Shown here: piece after piece, positions 25,784 to 35,153 of the stretch
Layout of the letters: each line of letters begins with the position of its first letter
Numbering within the stretch: position 1 is the first letter of the stretch
Source of the DNA: an uncultured Bacteroidia bacterium
GTDB lineage: Bacteria > Bacteroidota > Bacteroidia > Bacteroidales > UBA932
Length of the DNA stretch: 44,321 nucleotides
Assembly (NCBI GenBank): GCA_902780935.1
Contig: CACZHP010000026.1
Location: forward strand, 1 to 44,321
Reading direction: 5' to 3'
Program-made: the position numbers and the translations under genes
The notes under the pieces: model-generated
What the model was told of the DNA's origin: nothing
Database searches by the model: none
The model's input: only the letters and a program-made list of their open reading frames with translations

Positions 25784-28306
25784 TCATCTGACAACAGTCG
25801 GCGGGGCGCCGGGATGAGGCTTATTGGCTGAACGGGTGCGTAAGGCTTTCGAGGAAGCCATCTTGCCCCGGTTCACGGCATCGTACTCCAAGAACTTCTC
25901 GAAACTGGCTGTCTCACCGCTCAGTTCCATGATTCTCTTGTAGATGGCCCAGCGGGAAGGAGCATTGAAGTACTCGTCATCATAACGCATCATACTATCC
26001 TGGGAAGGACGATAGACTCCCTTCCCATAAGTGCCGCCTCCTTCGAAGGTTCCGACCTCGTCTTTGTAGCGGTCATCGGCGAGGAACGCGCTCCATTTGA
26101 CTTTCTTAGGGTCATTGGTGAAATCGACATTGGCGTACCAGCCGTACTTATTGTAGTCCTCGGTTCTCTGATTGATGAAATACTGGGGAGCAGCCTCATC
26201 GGTCGTGGCGTATTCGTCATCCAGGAAGGCGAAGCCGTGGCCGCCTGTCTCGTGGCGCAATACGGGGCCGAAGAGATTCGGGTCGTTACCCTGCGTCGAA
26301 GTTATGGCCACAGAAGTCTGCCTGGGACCATTCTCAAAAAACTGGCACGTACCCTGATCCCGCCAGTTATTGACCAGGACAGCGACTGTAAGGTTGTCTA
26401 AAGAGAGGCCCGGGACTTTCGAGGCATACTCGAAGCATTTGTCATAATCGCATCTGACCGTGAGATTGTCAATGTAAACACTTCCAAGGGCTGTCTTGCT
26501 GCCCTCTCCGACTTTGCTGTTCGGGGAGACCACCTTGACAGCATACACATTGAACCTGTTCCGGAACGTCTTATATGGTTCAATGGCAAAATACTCCTCC
26601 ATCGCTTGTTTCATGACGGTTTCGTAAAGGCCTCCCTCCGCCATGTCCTTATCGGTGTACGCGTCGCCCATAAAGACGAGGTTGATACCCTTTCCCACCG
26701 AAGCCATCTGAAGGGTCATGACTTCCCCATTCTTCGAATAATCCGAAGAAGTATAACCTAAGCCCTCTGGGCCCAGGACGCTTTCCAGGAAAGGAATCAG
26801 GTCAAAGCTAGCGAGCCTCCCGAACCTGTTGCGGACAGGGTCGGGGTACTGGGAGAAAGAACTGAAAACGATATTTCCGTTTTTGTCATAAACTTCAGCA
26901 TTCGGAACACTCATCAGCACACCGTTAGTTCCTCCATCGGGATAGTAGTAATTGTACCAACGGTCGTACCCCTTTTTCTCAATCTCGTTTTTTTGGCCGT
27001 CCAGATTGTCGAACAAGGAGAAGCCCTTCTTGTGCATGATAGTAGCTATCACTTCCAGCCCTTTATCATGGTACTCTTCGTAATAGCTTTTCAGAGCGGG
27101 TACCAGAGTTGTCGAGTATGGATCCCACAATGACCAAACAAGGAAAACCGTATATTCATTCTTCCCGATGATGTCCTGGAATGTGAAGCCCTCTCCGCTG
27201 ATTATGTCATTTACTGACTCTTTTGGCCATAAACTACCTTCGCCGCCCTGTATCTCCACGCCTGAAATATCCAATCCGTAGCCGTCCTGCTGCCACAGGA
27301 TGGCGGCGATATCATCGGAGTAGAACCCGGATTCAAATAATTCCTTCGGCAAAGAGCCGGACAAGCGGTTCTCAAATACGAAGAACTTTACCTCGCGGGA
27401 ACCGAGATTACTCCACGTGTCAGGTATTCCACCAGTGAAGCTGTTAGTATTCAAACTCAGCTCAGTCAAATTGGGCGATTCCCCAATGCTTGGAGGCAAG
27501 GGTCCGGTCATGGACTCATTGTGGGAGATTCTGACTATCTCCAGCCGTGTCATGTCGGAGAAAACATCCGGCAACGAGGTCATCGAGGTCTCTGTTATGA
27601 TCAGGGATTTCAAACCTGTCAGCTTGCGGAAGGAGTCGGGCAAGGTCCCAGTCAATCCTGGTTCGTTAACAATCTCAAGGTGCGTAAGAATATCTCCAAG
27701 ATCCCCGATACAATCCGGGATCTCTCCCTTGAGACCAAATCCACTGAATCGCAACTTCAGTTCATTGGTTTCTTTATTCCATTCTACGTCCTGCCATACG
27801 GTGATGCTCTTGTCAGAGCCCCAAGTCTCCCCCACCTTCCAATTGGGGCCGTCCATAGCATTGTAAATCCGCACCAGGACCTCCCTGATCTCGCTTTCTT
27901 TGCCCTTCACCACCGTCACGGAACAAGTGGCCGTCTTGCCGCCGTCTGTAGTTGAGACAGTGATGGTCGCCGATCCGGGCTTAACCGCAGTCACCTTGCC
28001 GCTGCCATCGACCGTGGCAATATCAGTCGCGGAGGATTTCCAGCTGACGGACTTGTTGGTAGCGTTGCTTGGGGCGACCGTTGCGGTCAGGGTCTCCGAT
28101 CCGCCCTCAACCAGGCTCAGGCTGGTCTTGCTGAGGCTTACTCCGGTCACTGCCACGGTCTTTGGGCCGTCGTTCCCGCCGTTCCCGCCGTTTCCACCGT
28201 TACCTCCCGAAGGGGTTGGCTCTTTCTTATCGCAACCAATGAACATTCCGGCCGAGATTACCGCCGCGGCTATGGCCAAAACAGATGTTCCAAATAGTTT
28301 CCTCAT
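25784..28306 (-). CDS. Lipoprotein with BIG2, LRR, thioredoxin-like and M64 (IgA-peptidase-type) domains
   Basis: MRKLF at 28306 opens a lipoprotein signal ([10 protein letters not shown]) and a Gly-Gly-Asn linker. One BIG2 domain follows (about residues 45-135). Next are leucine-rich repeats (about 165-345; [33 protein letters not shown]). A thioredoxin-like segment without a CxxC pair comes next (about 385-520; [21 protein letters not shown]). The M64 peptidase (about 540-800) has the zinc motif [15 protein letters not shown] near residue 685 and [14 protein letters not shown] at its start. M64 includes a clostridial IgA1 protease, but the substrate here is unknown. Its N-terminus is paralogous to that of the BIG2 protein at 19626. 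Confidence 0.88.
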   Translation of the reverse strand: MRKLFGTSVLAIAAAVISAGMFIGCDKKEPTPSGGNGGNGGNGGNDGPKTVAVTGVSLSKTSLSLVEGGSETLTATVAPSNATNKSVSWKSSATDIATVDGSGKVTAVKPGSATITVSTTDGGKTATCSVTVVKGKESEIREVLVRIYNAMDGPNWKVGETWGSDKSITVWQDVEWNKETNELKLRFSGFGLKGEIPDCIGDLGDILTHLEIVNEPGLTGTLPDSFRKLTGLKSLIITETSMTSLPDVFSDMTRLEIVRISHNESMTGPLPPSIGESPNLTELSLNTNSFTGGIPDTWSNLGSREVKFFVFENRLSGSLPKELFESGFYSDDIAAILWQQDGYGLDISGVEIQGGEGSLWPKESVNDIISGEGFTFQDIIGKNEYTVFLVWSLWDPYSTTLVPALKSYYEEYHDKGLEVIATIMHKKGFSLFDNLDGQKNEIEKKGYDRWYNYYYPDGGTNGVLMSVPNAEVYDKNGNIVFSSFSQYPDPVRNRFGRLASFDLIPFLESVLGPEGLGYTSSDYSKNGEVMTLQMASVGKGINLVFMGDAYTDKDMAEGGLYETVMKQAMEEYFAIEPYKTFRNRFNVYAVKVVSPNSKVGEGSKTALGSVYIDNLTVRCDYDKCFEYASKVPGLSLDNLTVAVLVNNWRDQGTCQFFENGPRQTSVAITSTQGNDPNLFGPVLRHETGGHGFAFLDDEYATTDEAAPQYFINQRTEDYNKYGWYANVDFTNDPKKVKWSAFLADDRYKDEVGTFEGGGTYGKGVYRPSQDSMMRYDDEYFNAPSRWAIYKRIMELSGETASFEKFLEYDAVNRGKMASSKALRTRSANKPHPGAPPTVVR

Positions 28307-28372
28307 AGCGTAACTAATTAATAATAAGCAATTTACCCCCTCCTTGATAAACAACACGGGAAGAGTACTTTA

Positions 28373-28402
28373 CAAATTTAATCATTTTCCTTAGAACCGC
28401 AA
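28373..28402 (-). promoter_or_regulatory. Promoter of the BIG2/M64 lipoprotein gene
   Basis: On the minus strand TTG (28402-28400), a 19-base gap and TAAATTTG (28380-28373), 66 bases before the start codon at 28306. Repeat copy 3 lies 89 bases upstream of the -7 element. Confidence 0.7.
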
Positions 28403-28469
28403 CACCTACCGCGGGTAGAGGTACAAATCATTGCACCACAACCCGCATTTTGGACAGTCAGTTTGTAGT

Positions 28470-28563
28470 GCCGTGGTAGCTATTCGATTAATATTCAACA
28501 ACTTCCTATAACGAGCTTCTTCAAATAGGAGAGATTAGATACTGAACTAGTTGATTATTATCC
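28470..28563. repeat. Intergenic repeat, copy 3 (diverged)
   Basis: Same orientation as copy 1. Shared blocks are GCCGTG, GCTATTCGATTA-TATTCA, GAGCTTCTTC, AGATACTGAAC and TTGATTAT. Clearly more diverged than copies 1 and 2, and shorter as recognised. Confidence 0.7.
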
Positions 28564-28871
28564 TTGCCATCCACAAAAAACCAATCCGCAACCATGGATT
28601 TGAACACAAAAGATCTGATCAAAATCCTTATGAATCGCCCGAGGCACGTGTTGTTGTCATCGACACGGAATCCAGTATCCTGACCGAGAGTTCCACAAGA
28701 CTCGGTTTGACTGATTGCTGGATTCCGAATCTTTCGTCCAATAGAAACAGTGAGGGTTAGTCTGGTCCAAGACCACGATTTCATCAAATGTTGCGTCGCG
28801 ATGCGCGGCTGCGAGGCCGGGAACCGGGCATGTCCCTGTCACCCCGCTCATTCTTGAATATCTGAGGATTA
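28564..28871. other. Intergenic stretch with a possible gene remnant
   Basis: About 300 bases without a convincing gene between repeat copy 3 and the nitroreductase. One plus-strand frame encodes NPYESPEARVVVIDTESSIL, which resembles the short C-terminal or stand-alone peptides with a YxxPE-x-VxxIxxE pattern often seen in Bacteroidales. It lacks a convincing start, so a decayed fragment is the best guess. Confidence 0.25.
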
Positions 28872-29486
28872 TCAAATAGTCCTGACGAGTTCCTCAAGGG
28901 ACTTGCGGACATGATGAAGCTCCGTGGGCTTGCCGGCATCCGCCTCAGGATGACCGACGGCAAGCAGGGCGTACACCCCATGTTCCTTCAACTCCGGAAG
29001 AGCCTCCCGGACCTTGGTAGGATTGAAATCCCATATCCACATGTTGGCGAGCCCCATGTCTGTGGCCGTCAGCATCAGGTGGGTAAGAACTATGGCCGCG
29101 TCGGTCTTGGCGGAGTTGACCCCGTCACTCTCCCGGACCCAGGCCTCCTCGTTGCGACAGCCCACGACAAGGACGACAGGGGCGTTGTAGCAGGAATGCA
29201 CAGTTCTGAGCCGGGCCAGAGCGTCCTCGCTCTTGACGACCCAAATCCTAGTCGGCTGGCAGTTCCCCGCGGAGGGGGCCATGCGGCCGGCCTCAAGGAT
29301 CATGCTCAATTTAGTGTCAGAAACGGGATAATTGCTGAAAGAGTGGCATGAATAGCGGCTCTCCAGGATACGCATGAATGCGTCTGAGCCGTAATGGTAC
29401 TTGGTGATTTTTTGCTGGACATCGGCGAACGCGGCACGGTTCATAATCTTGCCGACATTGCCCATATGCTTTAGGAAATTCTTCAT
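28872..29486 (-). CDS. Nitroreductase family flavoprotein
   Basis: ATG at 29486 is used; the in-frame codon at 29492 is TTG. The 204-residue protein has the FMN-binding pattern of the family: SRYSCHSFSNYPV near the start, MAPSAGNCQPTRIWVV and GLANMWIWDF. It should be an NAD(P)H-dependent oxidoreductase of unknown substrate, in the cytoplasm. A different start (MRILESRYS) would give a shorter, more typical N-terminus; the extra ~35 residues are unexplained. It is 12 bases downstream of the DASS transporter gene, probably in one operon. Confidence 0.88.
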   Translation of the reverse strand: MKNFLKHMGNVGKIMNRAAFADVQQKITKYHYGSDAFMRILESRYSCHSFSNYPVSDTKLSMILEAGRMAPSAGNCQPTRIWVVKSEDALARLRTVHSCYNAPVVLVVGCRNEEAWVRESDGVNSAKTDAAIVLTHLMLTATDMGLANMWIWDFNPTKVREALPELKEHGVYALLAVGHPEADAGKPTELHHVRKSLEELVRTI

Positions 29487-29498
29487 ATTCAAATAGTT

Positions 29499-31052
29499 TT
29501 ATACTCCCATAATAGCTTTTACCAAGAAATACACCAACGGAATCGTGACAGCGAACACGCCGATGATGTCGAGGATGACTCCCGCCTTGATCATCTTCGT
29601 GATCGGGACGTAGCCGGAAGCGTAAACAATGGCGTTCGGCGGAGTCGAGACAGGAAGCATGAAGGCGAGAGAGGTGCAGAGGGCCATCACCACGCAGACA
29701 GGCACGGGGCTGAATCCGAGCGAGACCGCCGTCGCTATCGCGATCGGGCCCATCAGGTTGGCCACGGCGGTGTTGGAGGTAAGCTCCGAAAGGGCCAGAG
29801 CAGTGACGGCGAAGACTGTAAGGAACAGATATTCAGACGGTTTTCCGCCCAGCATGCTCGTCAAGGACTCCCCTATCCACTGGGACAGGCCGGTAGTGAA
29901 GACCATGCCTCCGATGGCGAGACCGCCACCAAAGAGCAGCAACGTACCCCAGTCTATTCCGGAGAGGCCGTCTTTCCATTTCAGCGTCATCTTGCCTTCC
30001 TTGATATTCGTCGGCATGAGGAAGAGAAGCAAGCCTCCGATCATGGCGGCGATAGCCTCCGGGAAGTGCTTGTTGTAAGACTTGACGAAGTCAGCATCTA
30101 TGGCGCCGGGGGCTATGTTCTGGATGGCGCTGAGCAGACCTGGCAGTACCCACAGGAAGACCGCTACGATGAAGGCGATGAGGGTGTTCTTCTGGGCGCG
30201 GGTCCACTTGCCAAGGGCGTTCTTGCGCTCCTGGATAAACTCCTGGGCTCCCTCGATGTGCTTCACGTCGGAAGGGAACATCTTCTGGAGGACGAAGAAA
30301 GTGATGACAAAATACAGGGCCATGGCGATGAAGCCCCAAACCATCCAGTTGAAGAATGAGATCTGGGGAGCCTCGGGGGCAAGTTCCCTGATGAAGCCGA
30401 TCATGATAATGTTCGGAGGGGTGCCAATAGGGGTCAGCACGCCGCCTATAGAGCAGGCGTACGCAGTCATCAGCATCAGCCCGGTGGAGTATTTATATTT
30501 GCTGAGGTCGATTATCTTTCCGTTGGCGGCCATCATCTCCCTGATTGCCTCCAGAAGACCGAGGGCGATCGGGAACATCATGGCGGCAGTGGCGGTGTTG
30601 CTGATCCAGCCGGAGCAGAGCATACACGCCAGGCCGATGGCCAGGAATATCCTGCGGGGCGAGTCGCCGACCCATTTCATGGACATTATGCCGTAGGCGA
30701 TGCGTTTGTCAAGTCCGTTGACCATCATGCCTTTGGCTATCAGGAATCCACCCATGAAGAGGAAAATCATAGGATTGGCGAAAGCCTTGAATGCGTCCAC
30801 GACCGGGACCACACCGAATATGACGCAGAGTGTGGGGCCGAGAAGGGATGTGACTGGGATGGGAACTGGCTCGCAAATCCACCAGAAAGCCACGAAAGTG
30901 ACTATCGCAAGGAGTTTGTGGGCTTCCGGATTGTCCGCAAGACCAGCGATGGGGATGAAATAAACCAATAGGGCGCAAATAGGCCCGAAAATAGCTCCGA
31001 TAGTGTGCCTTTTACGATCAAACGAAGCTTCTTTTGCCGAAATAGCTTCCAT
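29499..31052 (-). CDS. DASS/SLC13 family sodium-coupled anion transporter
   Basis: ATG at 31052 is used (the codon at 31058 is TTG). The 517-residue integral membrane protein has about 11-12 hydrophobic segments and family motifs: PVTSLLGP, MIFLFMGGFLIAKGM, SGWISNTATAAMM, GVLTPIGTPPN, ELTSNTAVANLMGPIAI and LPVSTPPNAIVY. The two SNT and TPPN pairs form the Na+/carboxylate sites in characterised members. It likely imports C4-dicarboxylates such as succinate, or possibly sulfate or phosphate. Confidence 0.93.
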   Translation of the reverse strand: MEAISAKEASFDRKRHTIGAIFGPICALLVYFIPIAGLADNPEAHKLLAIVTFVAFWWICEPVPIPVTSLLGPTLCVIFGVVPVVDAFKAFANPMIFLFMGGFLIAKGMMVNGLDKRIAYGIMSMKWVGDSPRRIFLAIGLACMLCSGWISNTATAAMMFPIALGLLEAIREMMAANGKIIDLSKYKYSTGLMLMTAYACSIGGVLTPIGTPPNIIMIGFIRELAPEAPQISFFNWMVWGFIAMALYFVITFFVLQKMFPSDVKHIEGAQEFIQERKNALGKWTRAQKNTLIAFIVAVFLWVLPGLLSAIQNIAPGAIDADFVKSYNKHFPEAIAAMIGGLLLFLMPTNIKEGKMTLKWKDGLSGIDWGTLLLFGGGLAIGGMVFTTGLSQWIGESLTSMLGGKPSEYLFLTVFAVTALALSELTSNTAVANLMGPIAIATAVSLGFSPVPVCVVMALCTSLAFMLPVSTPPNAIVYASGYVPITKMIKAGVILDIIGVFAVTIPLVYFLVKAIMGV

Positions 31053-31198
31053 AATCAAGGGTTATAAGTTCGAAATATTATGTGATGGTTTGTAGTCTTT
31101 AGCCCTTTAGGAAGTTTTTCAAATATTATATGCCGTTTAAATATAGCGATTTTCAATCAAATCACCAAATTTATTTCACTTCAGCGGGTATTCGGAAG

Positions 31199-31819
31199 CT
31201 ATTCAGAGGTCACCCAGAGCGAGTCGGCCCGGTCGGTATAGAGGACCCCGTCGAGGTGGTCGATTTCGTGCTGGAAGATGACGGCAGTGAAGCCTTCGAC
31301 GGTTTCACGCACAGTTTTCAGAGTCTTCGGATCGGTGTAGGACACGATAATATTGGGGTATCTTCGAACCGAGCCATAATAACCTGGAATGGACAGGCAG
31401 CCTTCCCCACCCGGGACTTTCTCGCCCCAAAGGGAGTCCAGCCGGGCGTTGGGATAGACCCCAAATGGCTCGCCCGGCTTGTCAAATCTCTGGACGCAGA
31501 CGACCCGGCGGTTCAGTCCCACTTGAGGGGCGGCGATCCCCACTCCGTCCTGGCTTGGATCTTTGACGGTATAGAGCATCTTGGCGGCGAGAGCCTTGAA
31601 CTCCTTTGAGCGCAAGTCCTTGCCTGTAAAGTCATTAGAGGCGTTCCTCAAAAACAATGAATCTCCCCTGTCAAAGATTGTCAGCACCCGCATCAATGAG
31701 TCAGAACCTGAGATCAGGGCCTTTTCCTCCCGGGTCAGGCTGGCTTGACCAGCCTGACCGCAAGAAAAAGCTCCCACGGCCAAAAGGGTTGTCAATAATA
31801 TTCCGCCTAAAACTTTCAT
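31199..31819 (-). CDS. Peptide deformylase-family protein with lipoprotein signal
   Basis: All three deformylase motifs are present: GVGIAAPQ, EGCLS and QHEIDH (about residues 98-185), supplying the Cys and two His metal ligands and the catalytic Glu. Deformylases normally remove formyl groups from nascent proteins in the cytoplasm. This 206-residue protein is odd because it begins MKVLGGILLTTLLAVGAFSCGQ, a lipoprotein-type signal, plus a ~60-residue insert before the first motif. That predicts an envelope location. It lies 8 bases after radA in an operon with the phosphoesterase. It may be a secreted paralogue; another def gene elsewhere would support that. Confidence 0.9.
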   Translation of the reverse strand: MKVLGGILLTTLLAVGAFSCGQAGQASLTREEKALISGSDSLMRVLTIFDRGDSLFLRNASNDFTGKDLRSKEFKALAAKMLYTVKDPSQDGVGIAAPQVGLNRRVVCVQRFDKPGEPFGVYPNARLDSLWGEKVPGGEGCLSIPGYYGSVRRYPNIIVSYTDPKTLKTVRETVEGFTAVIFQHEIDHLDGVLYTDRADSLWVTSE

Positions 31820-31827
31820 CTTGATTA

Positions 31828-33210
31828 TCAGTTATTTCCCCCTTGGAAAAGCTTCCTGACCAGGGCCGGCACATCGGCGACCTTCACGACCTCGATTCCT
31901 TTTATCTTGCCCTCAATGGAAGTGAATGAGGATAAGTATATCTTCTTGAATCCCAGCCTGGCGGCCTCGGAAACCCTCCTGTCCGCCTGTGCGACCGGGC
32001 GGATCTCACCGCTGAGGCCGATCTCTCCGGCAAAGCAGATGTCCGGCGGGATCGGGAGATCGAAATTCGAGGACAGCACCGCGCAGACCACAGCCATGTC
32101 GCAGGCCGGGTCGTTGATCCTCAGGCCTCCAGCCATATTCAGGAACACATCTTTCTGGGCCAGTTTGAAGCCAGCCCTCCGCTCAAGGACGGCAAGTAGC
32201 ATATTCAGACGCCTTGTGTCAAAACCAGTCGCTGAGCGTTGGGCCGTGCCATAGACCGCCGAGCTGACAAGCGCCTGGACCTCAAAGAGGAAGGGTCTGG
32301 CGCCGTCCATCATGACGGCGATCGCGGCCCCGCTGAGGCCTTCCTCATGCATCGGGACGAGCAGCTCGGAAGGATTGGCAACCTGGCGCAGGCCGGTGCC
32401 GGTCATCTCGAAGACGGCCAGCTCGGAGGTCGAGCCGAAACGGTTCTTGATGCTCCGGAGAATCCTGTACGAGCCTCTGTTGTCTCCCTCGAACTGGAGA
32501 ACCACATCGACGATATGCTCCAGAATCTTCGGCCCGGCGATGGATCCTTCTTTGGTAATATGACCGATCAGGATGACGGGGATGCCGGTTTCCTTCGCGA
32601 AACGCAGCAGGACAGCTGCCACCTCCTTGATCTGGGAGACGGATCCTGGAGTGGAATCGACTGATTCAGTGTACATTGTCTGCACCGAATCGACTATCAT
32701 CAGGTCGGGGTCGAGCGTTCTGGCCTGAGCGATAATATTCTCTATCAGCGTCTCGCTGTAGATGGTGCAATTGGAGGCGTCGCCGCCGAGGCGATCAGCT
32801 CTCATCTTGACTTGGCGCTCGCTTTCCTCACCTGTGACGTAAAGAGTCTTGAGAGTGGGGCATCCGAGCGGAATCTGCAGAGAGAGAGTCGATTTCCCGA
32901 TGCCTGGCTCGCCGCCGATCAGTACAAGGGAACCTTCGACAATTCCGCCGCCAAGGATACGATCGACTTCCTCGTTGTTCAGGGAAAGGCGCGCCTCGGA
33001 AGATGAGTCAATCTCAGATAGCTTCCGTGGCGCCCGGCCATCACCAGGCACAGTTCCGGAGGCTCCCTTCCTTGCGGCTGCGGAACCCGTCGAAGTGGTT
33101 ATCTTCTGCTCTGTCAAGGTGTTCCACTCCCCGCAAGCCGGGCAGCGTCCCATCCATTTCGGATATTCATTTCCGCAATTGGTGCAGAACCATACTGTCT
33201 TCTCTTTCAT
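31828..33210 (-). CDS. radA: DNA repair protein RadA
   Basis: The 460-residue protein has the RadA layout: N-terminal zinc finger with two CxxC pairs (CTNCGNEYPKWMGRCPACGEW), a RecA-like ATPase with Walker A GEPGIGKST (about residue 100), the RadA-specific KNRFG motif, and a C-terminal Lon-protease-like domain. It promotes branch migration in recombinational repair. It lies 3 bases after the phosphoesterase gene. Confidence 0.97.
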   Translation of the reverse strand: MKEKTVWFCTNCGNEYPKWMGRCPACGEWNTLTEQKITTSTGSAAARKGASGTVPGDGRAPRKLSEIDSSSEARLSLNNEEVDRILGGGIVEGSLVLIGGEPGIGKSTLSLQIPLGCPTLKTLYVTGEESERQVKMRADRLGGDASNCTIYSETLIENIIAQARTLDPDLMIVDSVQTMYTESVDSTPGSVSQIKEVAAVLLRFAKETGIPVILIGHITKEGSIAGPKILEHIVDVVLQFEGDNRGSYRILRSIKNRFGSTSELAVFEMTGTGLRQVANPSELLVPMHEEGLSGAAIAVMMDGARPFLFEVQALVSSAVYGTAQRSATGFDTRRLNMLLAVLERRAGFKLAQKDVFLNMAGGLRINDPACDMAVVCAVLSSNFDLPIPPDICFAGEIGLSGEIRPVAQADRRVSEAARLGFKKIYLSSFTSIEGKIKGIEVVKVADVPALVRKLFQGGNN

Positions 33211-33213
33211 AAT

Positions 33214-33747
33214 TTAATCATTTTCAGGCCATGGGAACTCGCATTTCTCAAGGTTGGAGATTTTGCCGTCGGCGATGTCGAAGCGAAGGGCCAGGCGGGG
33301 CACATCACGGGAACCTTGATAACCACAGGCACCTGGATTCATGAAAAGGAACCCGTAGCGGCTGTCCCTATAAACCTGGGGAATGTGAGTGTGGCCGCAA
33401 ACGAATATGTCCGGATGGTACATGTCGATGATGTCTTTGGCGTACTCGTCGTAAATCGGCCGCTTGGGGTCATATGCCCAATAACTTCCCCGCTTCAGAC
33501 CAATATGTGTCATCAACACCCGCAGTCCTTCGCACTCAAAATGGGTGCTCCTGGGATACAATTGCCTGACATCCATCCCGTCGCAGTTGCCGTAAACCCC
33601 GACAAGAGGCTTGAAAGCCTCAATGGAGGCGGCGCAGGCCAGAGTACCGAAATCTCCGGCATGCCATATCTGGTCCACCGGCTCCAGGAAAGCCTTTACA
33701 TCAGGTGCGAAAACTCCGTGAGTGTCTGATATTAGTCCTATTTTCAT
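33214..33747 (-). CDS. YfcE/MJ0936-type metallophosphoesterase
   Basis: The 177-residue protein contains the calcineurin-like metal ligands in order: SDTHG, HAGDFG, GNCDG, THIG and CGHTH. It is a small cytoplasmic phosphodiesterase; substrate unknown. It is the first gene of the phosphoesterase-radA-deformylase operon and divergent from rsmE, with 46 bases between starts. Confidence 0.92.
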   Translation of the reverse strand: MKIGLISDTHGVFAPDVKAFLEPVDQIWHAGDFGTLACAASIEAFKPLVGVYGNCDGMDVRQLYPRSTHFECEGLRVLMTHIGLKRGSYWAYDPKRPIYDEYAKDIIDMYHPDIFVCGHTHIPQVYRDSRYGFLFMNPGACGYQGSRDVPRLALRFDIADGKISNLEKCEFPWPEND

Positions 33748-33753
33748 ACCTTA

Positions 33754-33761
33754 CAAAGATA
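33754..33761 (-). promoter_or_regulatory. -7 element of the phosphoesterase-radA operon
   Basis: Minus-strand TATCTTTG six bases before the phosphoesterase start, so the transcript would be nearly leaderless. The plus strand has TATCTTCG (33782-33789) five bases before the rsmE start, giving a compact divergent promoter pair. No good -33 element for either. Confidence 0.45.
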
Positions 33762-33793
33762 GTCTTTTTGAGGCAAATTGGTATCTTCGCGAT

Positions 33794-34513
33794 ATGGAGA
33801 TATTCTACGCCAGAGAAAGCGACGGGAAGACCGTATTCCTCGACCAGGAAGAGAGCGCCCATTGCGTCAAGGTTCTGAGACACCGGAGGGGGGATGAAAT
33901 CACCGTGGTCGATGGTCTTGGAACCATGATGCGGTGCCGTTTGGCCGATGACTCTCCCAAGGGGGCGTCCGCTGAGGTCGTCGAGACTTTCCAGGACTGG
34001 GGCGGACATCCGTATTCGCTTACGATGGCCGTTTGCCCGACCAAGAACAACGACCGCTTCGAGTGGTTTGTCGAGAAGGCTACGGAAGTCGGTGTGGATA
34101 TGATAGTTCCGATGATTGGCGAGCGGTCGGAGCGACGTGTTTTCAAGCCGGAGCGTTCCCGCAAGATTGCTCTTTCGGCGATGAAGCAGAGTCTCAAGGC
34201 GCGGCTGCCGTTTGTCGCTGAGCCAGTCTCCGTCAAAGACTTCATTAACGAGTCTGCGGATGGAATAAAAATGATCTGCTACTGCTTCGAGGGGGAGACG
34301 ATGAGGCGCTCGATAGAGGACGTCCTTGCGGAAGCTGCTGAAGGAGCGAATATTACGATAATGATCGGACCGGAAGGAGACTTCTCCCCCGAGGAAGCCA
34401 GGCTGGCCGTTGAGAACGGGTATATCCCTGTTCATCTCGGACCCTCCAGGCTCCGCACTGAGACTGCGGCTGTCACCGCGGCGACAGCCGTTTATCTCCA
34501 CTACTTGAAATAA
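33794..34513 (+). CDS. rsmE: 16S rRNA (uracil-1498-N3)-methyltransferase
   Basis: The start MEIFYARE at 33794 is the family start; a longer frame overlaps the divergent gene. The 239-residue protein has an N-terminal PUA-like region (ESAHCVKVLRHRRGDEI) and a SPOUT methyltransferase domain with ERSERRVFKPERSRKI, MIGPEGDFSPEEA and LGPSRLRTETAA, the knot that binds S-adenosylmethionine. It methylates U1498 of 16S rRNA. tsaC follows after 11 bases. Confidence 0.95.
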   Translation: MEIFYARESDGKTVFLDQEESAHCVKVLRHRRGDEITVVDGLGTMMRCRLADDSPKGASAEVVETFQDWGGHPYSLTMAVCPTKNNDRFEWFVEKATEVGVDMIVPMIGERSERRVFKPERSRKIALSAMKQSLKARLPFVAEPVSVKDFINESADGIKMICYCFEGETMRRSIEDVLAEAAEGANITIMIGPEGDFSPEEARLAVENGYIPVHLGPSRLRTETAAVTAATAVYLHYLK

Positions 34514-34524
34514 ACCTCTTAGAT

Positions 34525-35151
34525 ATGAGAAAAGATGAGATAGAGAAGGTCCTGCAAGAGACCTTGGATGTTTTGAGGAAGGGCGGGGTTATTCTCTACC
34601 CTACCGACACTGTCTGGGGCATTGGTTGCGACGCCACCAATCCGGAGGCGGTGGCCAGGATATATTCAATAAAACGGAGAGGCGACAGCAAGTCAATGGT
34701 CTTGCTGGCCAGCGACTTAGACCAGGTGGCGAGGTATGTTAAAGAGATTCCTCCGATGGCCATTGACCTTGTCGAGGTCAACGACAAGCCCATGACCATC
34801 ATCTATCCCGGAGCGATTGCCTACCCTACCCCTGAGGAAGGGGAAGCCCCGAAAGCGGACAAATACCATCTCGCATGCAACGTGGTCGCCTCTGACGGCA
34901 CTGTGGGCATCCGGATTCCGATGATGGATTTCTGCCTGAGATTGGCGGAGAAGTTCGGCCGTCCTATTGTCTCCACTTCAGCGAATATCTCAGGGCAGCC
35001 TTCACCAAAGAAATTCAAGGATATCCCCGAGGAGATCACCAGCGCCGTGGACTACATAGTCGATGCCCGGCTCGAAGCGGGCTCAACCGGTGAGGCCTCC
35101 CAAATCATCAAGATAGGTCTTGACGGAGAGGTCGAGATAATCCGCTCTTAG
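34525..35151 (+). CDS. tsaC: L-threonylcarbamoyladenylate synthase (Sua5/YrdC family)
   Basis: The 208-residue protein has the YrdC fold motifs: GGVILYPTDTVWGIGCDA, IYSIKRRGDSKSMVLL and RPIVSTSANISGQP. It makes threonylcarbamoyl-AMP for the t6A tRNA modification. The last 78 codons (34918-35151) are repeated at 36781-37014 with roughly 92% identity, so this end of the gene may have been replaced during insertion of the downstream lipoprotein. The lipoprotein gene begins 2 bases after the stop. Confidence 0.94.
   Translation: MRKDEIEKVLQETLDVLRKGGVILYPTDTVWGIGCDATNPEAVARIYSIKRRGDSKSMVLLASDLDQVARYVKEIPPMAIDLVEVNDKPMTIIYPGAIAYPTPEEGEAPKADKYHLACNVVASDGTVGIRIPMMDFCLRLAEKFGRPIVSTSANISGQPSPKKFKDIPEEITSAVDYIVDARLEAGSTGEASQIIKIGLDGEVEIIRS
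34918..35151. repeat. Duplicated tsaC 3' end, copy A
   Basis: Aligns without gaps to 36781-37014 (234 bases, same direction). About 17-18 differences by eye, mostly at third codon positions. Copy A lies inside the intact tsaC. Confidence 0.92.
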
Positions 35152-35153
35152 AG

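Noticed and set aside
33701-34501. 266-codon minus-strand frame opposite rsmE
   Set aside because: Antisense to rsmE, which has clear SPOUT motifs.
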